NCBI RefSeq assembly: GCF_000284515.1
Contig: NC_017668.1
Location: forward strand, 682,001 to 746,000
Source: Halobacillus halophilus DSM 2266
GTDB lineage: Bacteria > Bacillota > Bacilli > Bacillales > Halobacillaceae
Length of the DNA: 64,000 nucleotides
Direction of reading: 5' to 3'
The notes under the pieces are model-generated. The model made no database searches and was not told where the DNA came from. It was given only the letters and a program-made list of their open reading frames with translations. Below are positions 16,717 through 25,613 of this stretch, one piece after another; within the stretch, counting starts at the first letter, position 1, and each line of letters begins with the position of its first letter. A program made the position numbers and the translations under genes.

Positions 16717-17976
16717 CTAGACGTAGAAATCATACTGCTCGTAACGTTTCAGAAGACCCGTCATTTCCTCACTATCTTTTCCGTAGAAAAAGATGGTCCC
16801 ATAATGGTTCCCAAAACCCACACGTTCGGCTACTTTACCTTGAGGCGGGGTAAACATATCGTGTTTTTCAAAGTAGGAATGGTGCTCCAGTTCCTCAGGG
16901 ATTTCAAGGTCTTTTACATAATCCGTATTAGGATGGACCATCAGACATCCAGCGTAAGCTTCATATTGGTACGGATCCGGGAAGAATTGCTCCATTTCCT
17001 CTTCGGTCGTATTCGGATCACTGCATAGAATTTGTGCTTCATAGGCACTGAATCCGTAAGCACGCTCAATAAGCTCAAAGATATGTCCGCCTGGCACACG
17101 GGCAGCCACTTCACCGAAGTGCAGGGTTCCATCTGGAGTGAGGAAATATTCAGGGTGGATCACGCCGTATTCGATTTCGAAGGCATCCACCAGCTGCTGG
17201 ACCGCTCGTTCAATCAGAGGTCTCTTCTCTTCCAGTGATGGCGAAGCGGGGACAAAATTGGAATAGCCTAAACGAATATATTCCGTAATATTTAGAAAGC
17301 GAACCTTTCCCTTATGAACAAAGGCTTCACATGAAAACTCCTGTCCATCCAGATGACTTTCCATTAAGAGCGGGAAGTCTGTATCCTGAATTTGTTCAAT
17401 TCCTTCGGCGGTATTGATAGCCAGGTGACCAACAGATCCAGCTTTGTCCAGTGGTTTTACGTGGATCGGATCAAGATGATCGCCATCTATCTTAAGCAAC
17501 GCTTCATTTACCCGTTTTAAAAAACGTTCTACGTCGTCTTTGCTGCGCGCCTCTTCAAAAACGCCTACCTTAATACCCGAGATTTGCGCTTTACGCTTCA
17601 TCATCCCTTTATCCCGTAATAATAAGGAACGGTTAAATACACGCGGATCTTCGCGGAAGCGGGCATTTAGGGCTCCAGCCCACTCGACACATTCTTCATA
17701 TAAAGGAACGGCTACTTCTGCGCCCATTTCTTTCAGCTGCATATAGAGGTGATCAGAGCTTTCATTGATCTTGTTGAAATCCCATCCGACAAACGGAATT
17801 TCGTGTTTCTCAGCATAGGATTCAAAATCGGGCGGACCCACTACGATGAACGGCCGGTTCATTTTCGCGGCAGCTTCTATTGCCTGCACGCTCCATCCAA
17901 TCAAAGCTGTATAATAAGGCTTCGTTTTCTCCGATTCCTCTACAGTTGTATTCAATTCAAGTTGATCAAGTTCCAT
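16717..17976 (-). CDS. ATP-grasp carboxylate-amine ligase-like protein
   Basis: 419 residues. An N-terminal Rossmann-like part (TALIGWSVQAIEAAAKMNRPFIVVG) precedes the ATP-grasp core: LLRDKGMMKRKAQISGI (substrate lid region), IHVKPLDKAGSVGH (nucleotide lysine strand), LMESHLDGQEFSCEAFVHKG, and the metal-binding strand LHFGEVAARVPGGHIFEL. The family couples ATP to formation of an amide from a carboxylate and an amine through an acyl phosphate. The nearest types by layout are L-amino acid ligases. AAGGAG lies 7-9 bases before the ATG. It is the first gene of a two-gene unit with the peptidase-like protein. Confidence 0.72.
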   Translation of the reverse strand: MELDQLELNTTVEESEKTKPYYTALIGWSVQAIEAAAKMNRPFIVVGPPDFESYAEKHEIPFVGWDFNKINESSDHLYMQLKEMGAEVAVPLYEECVEWAGALNARFREDPRVFNRSLLLRDKGMMKRKAQISGIKVGVFEEARSKDDVERFLKRVNEALLKIDGDHLDPIHVKPLDKAGSVGHLAINTAEGIEQIQDTDFPLLMESHLDGQEFSCEAFVHKGKVRFLNITEYIRLGYSNFVPASPSLEEKRPLIERAVQQLVDAFEIEYGVIHPEYFLTPDGTLHFGEVAARVPGGHIFELIERAYGFSAYEAQILCSDPNTTEEEMEQFFPDPYQYEAYAGCLMVHPNTDYVKDLEIPEELEHHSYFEKHDMFTPPQGKVAERVGFGNHYGTIFFYGKDSEEMTGLLKRYEQYDFYV

Positions 17977-18695
17977 CTCATCGCTCTCCTTTTAAAATGA
18001 CTTTTCTGGAATTTGAAACCGCATCATTTTTCCTTGTAGTCATGAACGGTCTCTATCATTTTAAAAGTATCAAAGTCTAGCAAAAACTGTAAGCATTATT
18101 ATTGCATTCGACAATCAAAGTCAAAATTCGTGTTTCTTCTACACTATATGCAGGAGGATCCTTTAATAAAATAACAGGAATGGTAATGACAATATATACC
18201 AACAAATAGACAAGAATAAACCTGTTTGCAAAGTTTTAATAATAAGGGATTGTTATAGGTTGTTCCTAGTGATCTGAATAGGTGTATATGTCTGTAAGGC
18301 AGGATTGTTGAAGTTCATATTAAATCAATATCCATAATCCTCTAGGAAGATTTATCCTTTTATAGAATATAGTACAAAAAGAATTCTGCATTATTTCATA
18401 TATACTGATTAATTAATGGTATTTTGAAGTAAGTACCAAGGTTGGGGTTGAGGAGTGTTGTTTAATAAAAAAATTATAAAAGAAATTGGGATTCATGTAT
18501 CTCTGATTCTGCATTTAAGTTGGAAGAGATCATTAGATTAGTAGTTGAGTGATTGTTTTTATTATACTTCCTTACATGGGAAATTGTCTGGCATTATGGA
18601 TTTATGACGGATAATGGAATTTGTTCCAACAATAGAGGTTCGTGGTTTCTACTATGAATAGTATTTTTAAAAGAATAGAGAAAGGGGCGAGTCCT
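17977..18695 (+). other. Intergenic stretch, AT-rich, no supported gene
   Basis: This 0.7 kb divergent region carries the promoters of the ATP-grasp gene (minus) and the RsbR gene (plus), which I cannot place exactly. The only coding hint is a 28-codon frame at 18455-18541 starting GTG after GAGGAG (MLFNKKIIKEIGIHVSL at its start), too short and too unlike known proteins to call. Confidence 0.4.
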
Positions 18696-19520
18696 ATGGA
18701 AAAGTCTTATGGGTTCACAAAGCGATTTAAAGAATTCTTTACGGAAAATAGTAAGGTCTTTGAAGACACTCTTTTATCGGAAGCGGAGAATGTTCAAGAC
18801 AAGATTGATGAAATCATGCGAGTGGGGAACATTGACCTTGTTAACAATGCGCATACCTTAGTTATGTATATTATTAATGAAGAAGATGAATCCTTGAAGA
18901 AATTTGCTGAAAAAGAGGGGGTTGCCTGGGCTACGCACTCCATTGATCTATCATTCAAGCTAGAATGGGTCCATTCTATACGTAGATCGTTGTGGTTATT
19001 TATAGAAAAATACTATAAAGAGAACGAAAATAACCAAATGGAGGATTTTTTTCAGTTGGAAACCGAAATTAATAATCGTGTAGATGACTTTTTGAATACA
19101 TTCTTCATTCGTTATTCAACATACAAAGATGCATTAATTAAGGCTCAGCAGCAGTTGGTTGAAAACCTTTCTGTACCCATTATCCCTATTGATGATTCCA
19201 TCTTCGTTCTTCCTCTTATCGGTACAATGGATACTAAACGTGCCGAAATTCTTCAAGAGAAAGTGTTAACAAAGGTTTCTGAATTGAGCATAGCAACATT
19301 AATTCTGGATTTATCCGGAGTCGCATTAATGGATCGTGATTCTATCATCGAATTAAAGAAGAGTATTGATGGTTTGAATATGATGGGCTGCAAAACGGTG
19401 ATTACTGGTCTAAGTCAAGAAATCGTACGAGAGGTCTTGAATACCGGGCTTACATTCAATTTTCAGACCGAGACTTTAGCTACTTTACAGCAAGCGTTAA
19501 GCAAATATTTCCTTCCCTAA
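18696..19520 (+). CDS. RsbR-type stressosome paralogue (STAS domain)
   Basis: 274 residues. The N-terminal 150 residues are a helical, divergent non-haem-globin-like sensor region; the C-terminal STAS domain has VPIIPIDDSIFVLPLIGTMDTKRAEILQ, ATLILDLSGVALMDRDS and GCKTVITGLSQEIVREVL. RsbR paralogues build the stressosome that controls RsbT and the sigma-B cascade. The second conserved phospho-acceptor place, usually an Asp-Thr or Asp-Ser pair after the SGV strand, reads Asp-Arg here, with Ser two further on. The ATG at 18696 is 8 bases from AAAGGGG; the upstream GTG at 18642 and ATG at 18654 are less well placed. No rsbS or rsbT is adjacent. Confidence 0.75.
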   Translation: MEKSYGFTKRFKEFFTENSKVFEDTLLSEAENVQDKIDEIMRVGNIDLVNNAHTLVMYIINEEDESLKKFAEKEGVAWATHSIDLSFKLEWVHSIRRSLWLFIEKYYKENENNQMEDFFQLETEINNRVDDFLNTFFIRYSTYKDALIKAQQQLVENLSVPIIPIDDSIFVLPLIGTMDTKRAEILQEKVLTKVSELSIATLILDLSGVALMDRDSIIELKKSIDGLNMMGCKTVITGLSQEIVREVLNTGLTFNFQTETLATLQQALSKYFLP

Positions 19521-19663
19521 TTCGAATAAAGTACCGCACCCCTTTTAAAGATATGGCGTATTTTATTTGGCACAACAGTAGCTAAGGAGCGATTCAATAA
19601 TTATATTGAATTCAAGTCTTAAATAGACGGGAGGGTTCCAATAAGAGATCATGCTTTGTTGTT

Positions 19664-20278
19664 GACTCTGTTAAACTTCTGTGTGGATTTTAAGGATAAG
19701 CTCCCATTACTTGAAGACTTGATTTCGAGACATTTGTTGAGCGGAAGGTCCTGCGGGGGATGATTTCGCTTTCCGCGGGCATGTGCTGAGCTTCCTCGGG
19801 CTTAACAGCCCTGCGGGATCTCACCGATCATGTTCATCCCGCAGGAGTCTACATCATCCCCCTCCGGACCTGGCCGAATAAGAAACTCGAAATCCACCCA
19901 AGATGCCTGCTAAACTTAACTGGAGAGCAAAAAAATATCTAGCTTATTTAAGTGTACAACCCCTGATATATAAGGGGTTAAGGCTGATCCAGAACGATTA
20001 ACTCTCTTATAGAAGGGTCCGTTCACTCCTCAATCATAGGATGGCGGAGGAAACGACGAGACTCCCGCGGGAGAAGGAGCTAGGCGAGACCCCACAAGGA
20101 GTGTTAACGACTGAGGAGGCTTGCCAGTTCCCCCGCAGGAAAGCGAGTTGTTTCCGTAGCCAGCCCCTCTCTATATCAGCAACGGACCCAAGTTATCTCG
20201 AAACTGAGTCTTCAACTATCCGGCCCTATTGCGTAATAAGCTTTATAAGAAAAATCAACAATATACGTTTACAGAGTC
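19664..20278 (+). repeat. Composite palindromic repeat, copy E2 (A then B)
   Basis: Ends are GACTCTGTTAAAC and the inverse GTTTACAGAGTC. Core inverted repeats are GAAGACTTGATTTCGAGA (19713-19730) and TCTCGAAACTGAGTCTTC (20196-20213). Palindrome A spans about 19738-19875 and B about 20015-20189 (GGGTCCGTT ... AACGGACCC). Bases 19701-20238 are matched by the reverse complement of 47834-48371; by eye I found a single difference. The interval 19521-19663 before it holds nothing I can identify, and 20279-20484 after it only the leader of the YkvA gene. Confidence 0.88.
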
Positions 20279-20484
20279 TTTTAGTTAAATTTGGATCGTT
20301 GGCTTGAAGGGGTGAGTTTAACTTTTTAAGTTATAATATCCAGGTGAAAAGACACTTTCCTATAGATAAGAAGATCCGTATGGATCCCCTATCTATATAA
20401 AAGCATGGCAAATCTACCATTTTTCTTAAAATAGGTTTAAGCAAGGGTTTTTTTGTCAAAAGTACCCCAAAAGGGTGATGAATA

Positions 20485-20946
20485 ATGACTAGCGAACTAA
20501 AAGAAAAACAACGCTATCGAGACAGATTAAAAAAGCTGAATCCAGCTAAAGCTATAAAACGCAGCAGGAAGCATTTTTCGGAGAAAGAATATGGGGAAAA
20601 GATCCGTACGAATAGCAGCCGGATTGGATCGAAAATTGTGTACTATAGTCTCTTACTCTATTATGCATTTAAGAGTGAAAATACACCGAAGAAAGCGAAG
20701 CTCACAATTGCCGGTGCGCTGGGTTATTTGATCCTTCCGGTTGATTTAATTCCAGACTTTATTCCAGTCGTCGGTTTCACGGATGACAGTGCTGTCATCG
20801 TTTATGCGGTCTATCAGGTGATTTCTCATATTGATGAGAATGTGAGGGAGCAGGCACGAAATCGAGTGAGCAGTCTGTTCGGAGAGTCCGTATTGAACGA
20901 TTTGGAAGATCCGTCCAAAGATTCAGCAGAAAATCCACAGCAATAG
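20485..20946 (+). CDS. YkvA family (DUF1232) membrane protein
   Basis: 153 residues with the DUF1232 core AGALGYLILPVDLIPDFIPVVGFTDDSAVIVYAV forming a hydrophobic hairpin. The N-terminus is strongly basic and the C-terminus acidic. The family is a small, widespread inner-membrane group of unknown function. AAAGGGTG lies 6-8 bases before the ATG. It is followed after 13 bases by the UPF0158 gene, probably co-transcribed. The AT-rich leader (20340-20460) contains small hairpins but no riboswitch I recognise. Confidence 0.82.
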   Translation: MTSELKEKQRYRDRLKKLNPAKAIKRSRKHFSEKEYGEKIRTNSSRIGSKIVYYSLLLYYAFKSENTPKKAKLTIAGALGYLILPVDLIPDFIPVVGFTDDSAVIVYAVYQVISHIDENVREQARNRVSSLFGESVLNDLEDPSKDSAENPQQ

Positions 20947-20959
20947 ATGGAGGAAGGTT

Positions 20960-21424
20960 ATGAATCAAGTAGACATACGTGAAGTGGCCGACGCCATCGA
21001 GTTGCAGGTAGAAGGCAACTTGGCGCTGATAGATAAAATCGATGGCAAGATTGTAAACGTTACTGATGAAGCGATAGAAGATGTAGAAGAGGAAGAGGAC
21101 TTCGATCATTTGCAGGAATGGGAAAGGGAAGAACGCCATTTAGCGCAGCATATTCTGGAGAATAAGACACGGTATGCTCAAGTGCCGGATTGTTCTGATG
21201 TTGATGAGTATCAGCTAATGGAATCGTTCATCGACTCGCTTCAAGATGATCAGGCGCGTAACGATTTATCAAAAGCGATCCGTGGGAAGGGCGCTTTCCG
21301 CAGATTTAAAGATCAGATTGTGACTTATGGGGTTGCTGATCAATGGTATGATTATCAGAGTACCTATTATCGAGCGCTTGCCATTGAATGGTGTGAGGAC
21401 AACGATATTCCTTACAAAGAGTAA
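20960..21424 (+). CDS. UPF0158 family protein
   Basis: 154 residues, very acidic. The pattern DIREVADAIELQVEGNLALIDKIDGKIV, then YAQVPDCSDVDEYQLMESFIDSL, then KAIRGKGAFRRFKDQIVTYGVADQWY and AIEWCEDNDIPY fits UPF0158 (PF03682), a family of unknown role. GGAGG precedes the ATG by about 7 bases. It ends just before a bidirectional terminator shared with the methionine operon. Confidence 0.85.
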   Translation: MNQVDIREVADAIELQVEGNLALIDKIDGKIVNVTDEAIEDVEEEEDFDHLQEWEREERHLAQHILENKTRYAQVPDCSDVDEYQLMESFIDSLQDDQARNDLSKAIRGKGAFRRFKDQIVTYGVADQWYDYQSTYYRALAIEWCEDNDIPYKE

Positions 21425-21433
21425 ATAAAACTT

Positions 21434-21473
21434 TTAAAACCGCCTGTCCGGCAATTCGGACAGGCGGTTTTTA
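21434..21473. terminator. Bidirectional rho-independent terminator
   Basis: Stem AAAACCGCCTGTCCG / CGGACAGGCGGTTTT with a 6-base loop, serving the convergent UPF0158 gene and the methionine operon. Confidence 0.93.
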
Positions 21474-21474
21474 T

Positions 21475-22545
21475 TTATGCTTTCGTCTTATAAGAAGTGA
21501 TGTGATCCTGCAGTGTATCGTCCTTGCCGAACAGGAAGTGTTTCTCCATATCCGGGGAATACGTAGAGTTTACAGCCGTACGTCCTACGGTTTCTGCTAC
21601 TTCACGAAGCATAGCCGGAGAAGCTCCGCAGCAGAGTCCCAGGTAGTTCACGCCAATGCTGTGTGCTTCTCTGGCCCATTCGGCGAGCTCATAGCGGTTC
21701 GTGTAAAGTGGATCGAGAGACGTTGGGAACGTCGTTTCTGTCGGAAGTGTACAAGCGCAGCCACCGTCCGGCAGGTTGAAGAAGGTAGGGTGTTCTTCCG
21801 TCGTGCGGTAAGGAATGGGAAGGGCCCCTACATAACCGTCCAAGGTATTACGGATTTTTTCTACATATGGCTGCATTGTAGCTGGTCCGCGGAAGCAGTT
21901 CATTCCGACGACAAGAGCGCCTTTTTCTTTTAATAGACGGCAGGCTTCTTCTACCTCATAGCCGTCCCGAAGGATATTCTCGCCCATCAGACCGAACGTG
22001 ATCACAGCAGGGAGATCTTGTTTTTGAATTTCTTCAAGAGCAATAAGGGCTTCCTCATAATAATAGAAGGTTTCACCGTTCACAAAGTCTACGCCTTCTT
22101 CCTTACACCAGCCAATCATCTCTGCAAACATGCTTCTTGTTTTTTCAACAGCTTCAGGATCATCCGGGTTGAACAAGTTCGTGTTGGAAATGTTTCCGGC
22201 TACGAGCGCTTCTTCTTCTGGATGTTCCTGCGCCACTTCTTTAGCTAGACGGATAGCCTGGCGGTTAAGCGGTTCTAATAACTCCTCTTTACCGATGATT
22301 CTCATTTTTTCGCGGTGACCGTTATAGGTAAACGCCAAGACGACGTCGGAGCCTGCGAGCATATAGTCACGATACGTTTGTTTTAGTGCCTGAGGGTTAT
22401 CAAGGGCAACTTCAGGTACAAAGGATCCGGCCTGTAAATAGCCGCGACGCTCCAGTTCAAATAAGTATCCTTCTCCACAAATAACGGGTCCATCCTGTAA
22501 TCTCTGTTCTAATGATCGTTTCATTTCATTCAACAACCTTTCCAT
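21475..22545 (-). CDS. Betaine-homocysteine S-methyltransferase-like protein
   Basis: 356 residues. Zn-binding motifs of the homocysteine S-methyltransferase family are present: GMNCFRGP near residue 220 and GLCCGASP near 305; the N-terminus has ICGEGYLFELERRGYLQAG and GSDVVLAFTYNGHREK. Long forms of this type resemble BHMT and transfer a methyl group to homocysteine, which fits a glycine-betaine-accumulating halophile, though S-methylmethionine is also possible. It is the third gene of the S-box operon, 41 bases after metC, and would complete methionine synthesis. The first ATG lacks a ribosome binding site; ATG 22524, 12 bases past GGAAAGG, is an alternative. Confidence 0.8.
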   Translation of the reverse strand: MERLLNEMKRSLEQRLQDGPVICGEGYLFELERRGYLQAGSFVPEVALDNPQALKQTYRDYMLAGSDVVLAFTYNGHREKMRIIGKEELLEPLNRQAIRLAKEVAQEHPEEEALVAGNISNTNLFNPDDPEAVEKTRSMFAEMIGWCKEEGVDFVNGETFYYYEEALIALEEIQKQDLPAVITFGLMGENILRDGYEVEEACRLLKEKGALVVGMNCFRGPATMQPYVEKIRNTLDGYVGALPIPYRTTEEHPTFFNLPDGGCACTLPTETTFPTSLDPLYTNRYELAEWAREAHSIGVNYLGLCCGASPAMLREVAETVGRTAVNSTYSPDMEKHFLFGKDDTLQDHITSYKTKA

Positions 22546-22586
22546 TTTGTAATCATAATTATATTAGTTGAAAGCTAATGCCCTTT

Positions 22587-23786
22587 TTACAGGGACACGC
22601 CGACTTTCTGTCTGGTACGGGCAACTGCCTGTAAAGCTTGTTCAATGTCTTCAATTAAATCACCGGGGTGTTCAAGTCCGACGGAGAGTCTGAGCAAACC
22701 ATCAGTAATACCACGTTTCGCTCGTTCTTTTTCCGGCATAGCTGCATGGGACATCGTGGCCGGATAAGATAGAATCGATTCCACAGCCCCAAGGCTAACG
22801 GCAAAGACAGGGAGACGGATCTGCTCCACAAACGCTTTGGCTGCTTCTTTATCCGCCAGGCGGAATGACAGCAAGGCCCCTGCTCCGGTCGATTGTCTAC
22901 GGTGAATCGGATGACCGGCGTGATGGGAAAGTCCTGGGTAGTAAACCTCTTCCACCAGGGAGTGCTCTTGCAGATGAGAAACAATTTTAAGTGCTGAGTC
23001 TGACGACTGCTTCAGCCGGGCACCGAGAGTCTTGATCCCCTGAATGAGCTGGTAAGAGTCCTGAGCGCCGAGAATAGAACCGAAGGAGTTTTGAATAAAA
23101 GCGAGTCTCTCTCCAAGTTCTTCATTTTTAGTTACGGCAAGCCCTGCAATGATATCACTGTGACCGGATAAAAACTTGGTCGCACTATGCAGGACGATAT
23201 CGGCTCCAAGCTCAAGTGGATTCTGATAGAGCGGCGTCATGAATGTATTATCCACGAAGGTTAAACATCCATGGGCTTTAGCAAGTTTTGCCACTCCTTC
23301 AATATCTGTGATATTTAAGCAAGGGTTGGACGGCGTCTCTACATAAATAACTTTTGTATTGGACTGGATCGCCCGGCTGGTTTCGTTGAGATCGGTCATG
23401 TTAACGAAAGTGTGATCGATATTGTATTTGCCAAGCATTTCGGTGATTAATCGGAATGTCCCGCCATAGACATCTTTGGAAACAAGTACATGGTCACCGG
23501 CGGAAAGCAGCATAAAGGCAGAGGAGATAGCTGCCATGCCAGATGAGAAGGCGAGACCTCTTGCGCCGCCTTCCAAGTTAGCGATTGTATCCTCAAGCAC
23601 CTGTCTCGTTGGATTTCCGGACCTGCTGTAATCATAAGGACCCATCGTATCGAAGCTTTCCTGATGGAAGGTTGAGGATAAGTAGATTGGTACATTCACT
23701 GCACCGGTAGCCGGTTCGTGATGACTTCGATTATTCGCAGAGCCGTGGATGAAACGGGTTTCCAACTGATCGTTTTCTGGCCTCAT
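22587..23786 (-). CDS. metC: Cystathionine beta-lyase
   Basis: 399 residues, Cys/Met metabolism PLP enzyme (fold type I). Seen are VPIYLSSTFHQESF, YDYSRSGNPTRQVLE, SSGMAAISSAFMLLSAGDH, YVETPSNPCLNITDI, VDNTFMTPLYQNPLELGAD and the PLP lysine in HSATKFLSGHSD. By order after metI and by closeness to B. subtilis MetC (YjcJ) it is the lyase that makes homocysteine from cystathionine; substrate choice within this family cannot be proven from sequence. Its ATG overlaps the metI stop by 4 bases, indicating translational coupling. Confidence 0.85.
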   Translation of the reverse strand: MRPENDQLETRFIHGSANNRSHHEPATGAVNVPIYLSSTFHQESFDTMGPYDYSRSGNPTRQVLEDTIANLEGGARGLAFSSGMAAISSAFMLLSAGDHVLVSKDVYGGTFRLITEMLGKYNIDHTFVNMTDLNETSRAIQSNTKVIYVETPSNPCLNITDIEGVAKLAKAHGCLTFVDNTFMTPLYQNPLELGADIVLHSATKFLSGHSDIIAGLAVTKNEELGERLAFIQNSFGSILGAQDSYQLIQGIKTLGARLKQSSDSALKIVSHLQEHSLVEEVYYPGLSHHAGHPIHRRQSTGAGALLSFRLADKEAAKAFVEQIRLPVFAVSLGAVESILSYPATMSHAAMPEKERAKRGITDGLLRLSVGLEHPGDLIEDIEQALQAVARTRQKVGVSL

Positions 23787-24892
23787 TGTATTTCCTCCTT
23801 TTGAATAGCAGAGAGAGCGTGCTTCAAATCATCAATCAGATCGTCTTCATGTTCTGTACCTACGGAGAAGCGAAGCAGACGGTCACAGATTCCGCGTTCT
23901 TCCCGTTCTTCTTTTGGAATATCCGCGTGCGTCTGCGTGGCCGGGTACGTAATGAAGCTTTCGACTCCTCCGAGACTTTCGGCAAAAGAGATGACTGACA
24001 AATTCTCAAGAAAATCAGAGATGCTGGAAGGATCCTCCACACGGAATGAAATCATTCCTCCTTTTCCAGGATAAAAGACTTTTCTAATGCCCGGATCGTT
24101 TCTTAGAAACTCAACAATAGCCTTCGCATTCGCCTGCTGTTTATCGAAACGAAGCGGCAGGGTCTTTAATCCACGTATTAAGAGCCAACAGTCAAAAGGG
24201 GAGAGGACAGCACCTGATGAATTTTGGAAGAAAGCGAGCTTCTCACAAATCTCTTCTCCTTTGGCGACGACCACACCGGCTAATACATCGTTGTGCCCGC
24301 CAATATATTTGGTAGCGCTGTGGATCACAATGTCCGCTCCTAAGTCCAGCGGCTGCTGGAGGTAAGGCGTTAAGAATGTGTTATCGACAATGAGCAAAAG
24401 GTTATGCTTCTTAGCAATCTTTGAAACTTCTTCTATGTCCACTTCCTGCAGCAGCGGGTTGGTCGGCGTTTCAAGAAAGATGGCTTTTGTTTTCTCGGTA
24501 ATGACACTCTCAACATCCGTGAAATCGGAGTAGGTTGAATGGATCTGGTAAGCATCTGCGTAGTGTTCGAGTAAACGGTACGTGCCGCCGTAAATATCTT
24601 CCGCAACGATCAATTCTTCATTTGCACGGAACAGGGAAAGGATCAACTGGATCGCTGCCATTCCTGAACTGCAGGCGAAGGCTTGATCACCGTTTTCAAG
24701 CTGGGCCATGCCTTCTTCGAGAAGATGGCGTGTCGGGTTTTTGGTGCGGGTATAATCATATCCGGTGGATACCCCGAGTGATTTATGCTGATAAGCGGTA
24801 GATAAATAGATGGGCGGATTCACAGCCCCTGTTTCTTCATCACTGTTATTGCCTAGCTGGGCTAAAATTGTTTCAATCCTGTTCCGTGCCAT
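23783..24892 (-). CDS. metI: Cystathionine gamma-synthase / O-acetylhomoserine thiolyase
   Basis: 369 residues, same PLP family as MetC. Motifs include GAVNPPIYLSTAYQHKSLG, YDYTRTKNPTRHLLEEGMAQLE, FLETPTNPLLQEVDI, VDNTFLTPYLQQPLDLGAD and the PLP lysine in HSATKYIGGHND. First gene of the metI-metC-methyltransferase operon, with an S-box riboswitch upstream, as in B. subtilis yjcI-yjcJ. The ATG at 24892 lies 9 bases from GAAGGAG; the ATG at 24901 touches it and is unlikely. Confidence 0.87.
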   Translation of the reverse strand: MARNRIETILAQLGNNSDEETGAVNPPIYLSTAYQHKSLGVSTGYDYTRTKNPTRHLLEEGMAQLENGDQAFACSSGMAAIQLILSLFRANEELIVAEDIYGGTYRLLEHYADAYQIHSTYSDFTDVESVITEKTKAIFLETPTNPLLQEVDIEEVSKIAKKHNLLLIVDNTFLTPYLQQPLDLGADIVIHSATKYIGGHNDVLAGVVVAKGEEICEKLAFFQNSSGAVLSPFDCWLLIRGLKTLPLRFDKQQANAKAIVEFLRNDPGIRKVFYPGKGGMISFRVEDPSSISDFLENLSVISFAESLGGVESFITYPATQTHADIPKEEREERGICDRLLRFSVGTEHEDDLIDDLKHALSAIQKEEIQ

Positions 24893-24924
24893 GGTGATCA
24901 TCTCCTTCGTAAAAAAAATGGATA

Positions 24925-24961
24925 TAAAAAAAGGACCTCCTTGAAGAAGAAGGTCCTTTAT
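24925..24961 (-). terminator. Terminator of the SAM riboswitch expression platform
   Basis: Minus-strand stem AAGGACCTTCTTC / AAGGAGGTCCTT followed by seven T residues, between the S-box aptamer and metI. It should form when SAM is bound. Confidence 0.9.
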
Positions 24962-24962
24962 G

Positions 24963-25078
24963 TATAAAGAGTCTCCTTATCTTCAAGGTATAACTACTAC
25001 CTTCTGGATTTAGCACCGTGCCAATGGCTGGTTGCTGAGGTATCAAAGGGCCAGTCCCTACACCTCTCTGGATAAGTT
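24963..25078 (-). promoter_or_regulatory. SAM-I (S-box) riboswitch
   Basis: Minus-strand sequence shows the conserved S-box blocks in order: CTTATCCAGAGAGGTG (P1/P2 5' side), GGGACTGGCCC, TGATACCTCAGCAACC, CACGGTGCTAAATCC and the closing AAGATAAGGAGA of P1. It lies directly upstream of the terminator and metI. Binding of S-adenosylmethionine is expected to end transcription of the metI-metC-methyltransferase operon. Confidence 0.95.
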
Positions 25079-25340
25079 TTATTATTATGTAATTTTTGGA
25101 AAATCAACTGCTGAACACTTTACATGAAAGGTATGCTTAAATCAAGAATGATATTAAAAATTACTAAAAATTTCTTTCAAAAATTAGGCGGTTATCATTT
25201 CGCTTGCGATTTACAATACAGGAAAACAATTCAAGAATCAAGAGAGTTTTCAGAAAAAATTCATTTTTCTAAAACTGATACTTTGTTTGAAAAAAATCAT
25301 TTAACCCCCCAGTCCACCTAAAGACAGGGGGGGAATGATT
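25079..25340. other. Intergenic region with the terminator of the zinc-finger gene
   Basis: Most of this AT-rich stretch is the promoter side of the S-box operon. At 25293-25344 a hairpin AAATCATTtaaCCCCCC / GGGGGGGAATGATTT with a minus-strand T run terminates the 25341 gene. A 65-codon frame at 25124-25321 has no ribosome binding site and no recognisable features. Confidence 0.55.
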
Positions 25341-25604
25341 TTATGCATATTGCTGAAGCTGCTTATACATTTGTTCGCCTTCTTTGTTCAGGACGTTACC
25401 TTTGCCGTGACATTTCGAGCATTCCTTCACATAACTGGTTTCTTCGATGGCCATCTTCCAGGCTAGTGTCTCATTGGCATAGTTTACACGCTGGTAATGG
25501 TCCACAATTAAATTGGCTTTTCCATCATCATATTCCTTATACTTTCCAGATCCGTGACAGAGAGGGCATACATTATATAGAGTACTCACCGATTGAGTCT
25601 GCAT
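25341..25604 (-). CDS. Small CxxCxGxG zinc-finger protein
   Basis: 87 residues with two DnaJ-type zinc motifs, CPLCHGSGKY near residue 13 and CSKCHGKGNV near 65, joined by a helical linker. The four Cys pairs can form one zinc centre of the kind found in DnaJ cysteine-rich regions and in small redox or RNA-binding proteins. The ATG at 25604 is 8 bases from AAGGAAG; a GTG three codons earlier is less likely. It is monocistronic. Function unknown. Confidence 0.72.
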   Translation of the reverse strand: MQTQSVSTLYNVCPLCHGSGKYKEYDDGKANLIVDHYQRVNYANETLAWKMAIEETSYVKECSKCHGKGNVLNKEGEQMYKQLQQYA

Positions 25605-25613
25605 TACGCTCAC

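Noticed and set aside
20041-20307. 88-codon frame inside repeat E2 (and its twin in E5)
   Set aside because: It lies in palindrome B, ends in outer-arm sequence, has no ribosome binding site, and exists twice only because the repeat is duplicated. Frames at 7240, 7445, 32314, 37531 and 61796 are rejected for the same reason.
20340-20484. Possible riboswitch upstream of the YkvA gene
   Set aside because: The leader has small hairpins but I could not match the conserved blocks of any known class.
23783-23786. Fusion or frameshift between metI and metC
   Set aside because: A clean ATGA overlap with intact families on both sides indicates normal translational coupling.
25124-25321. 65-codon plus-strand frame between the S-box and the zinc-finger gene
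   Set aside because: No ribosome binding site, low-complexity K/F/S-rich composition and overlap with a minus-strand terminator.
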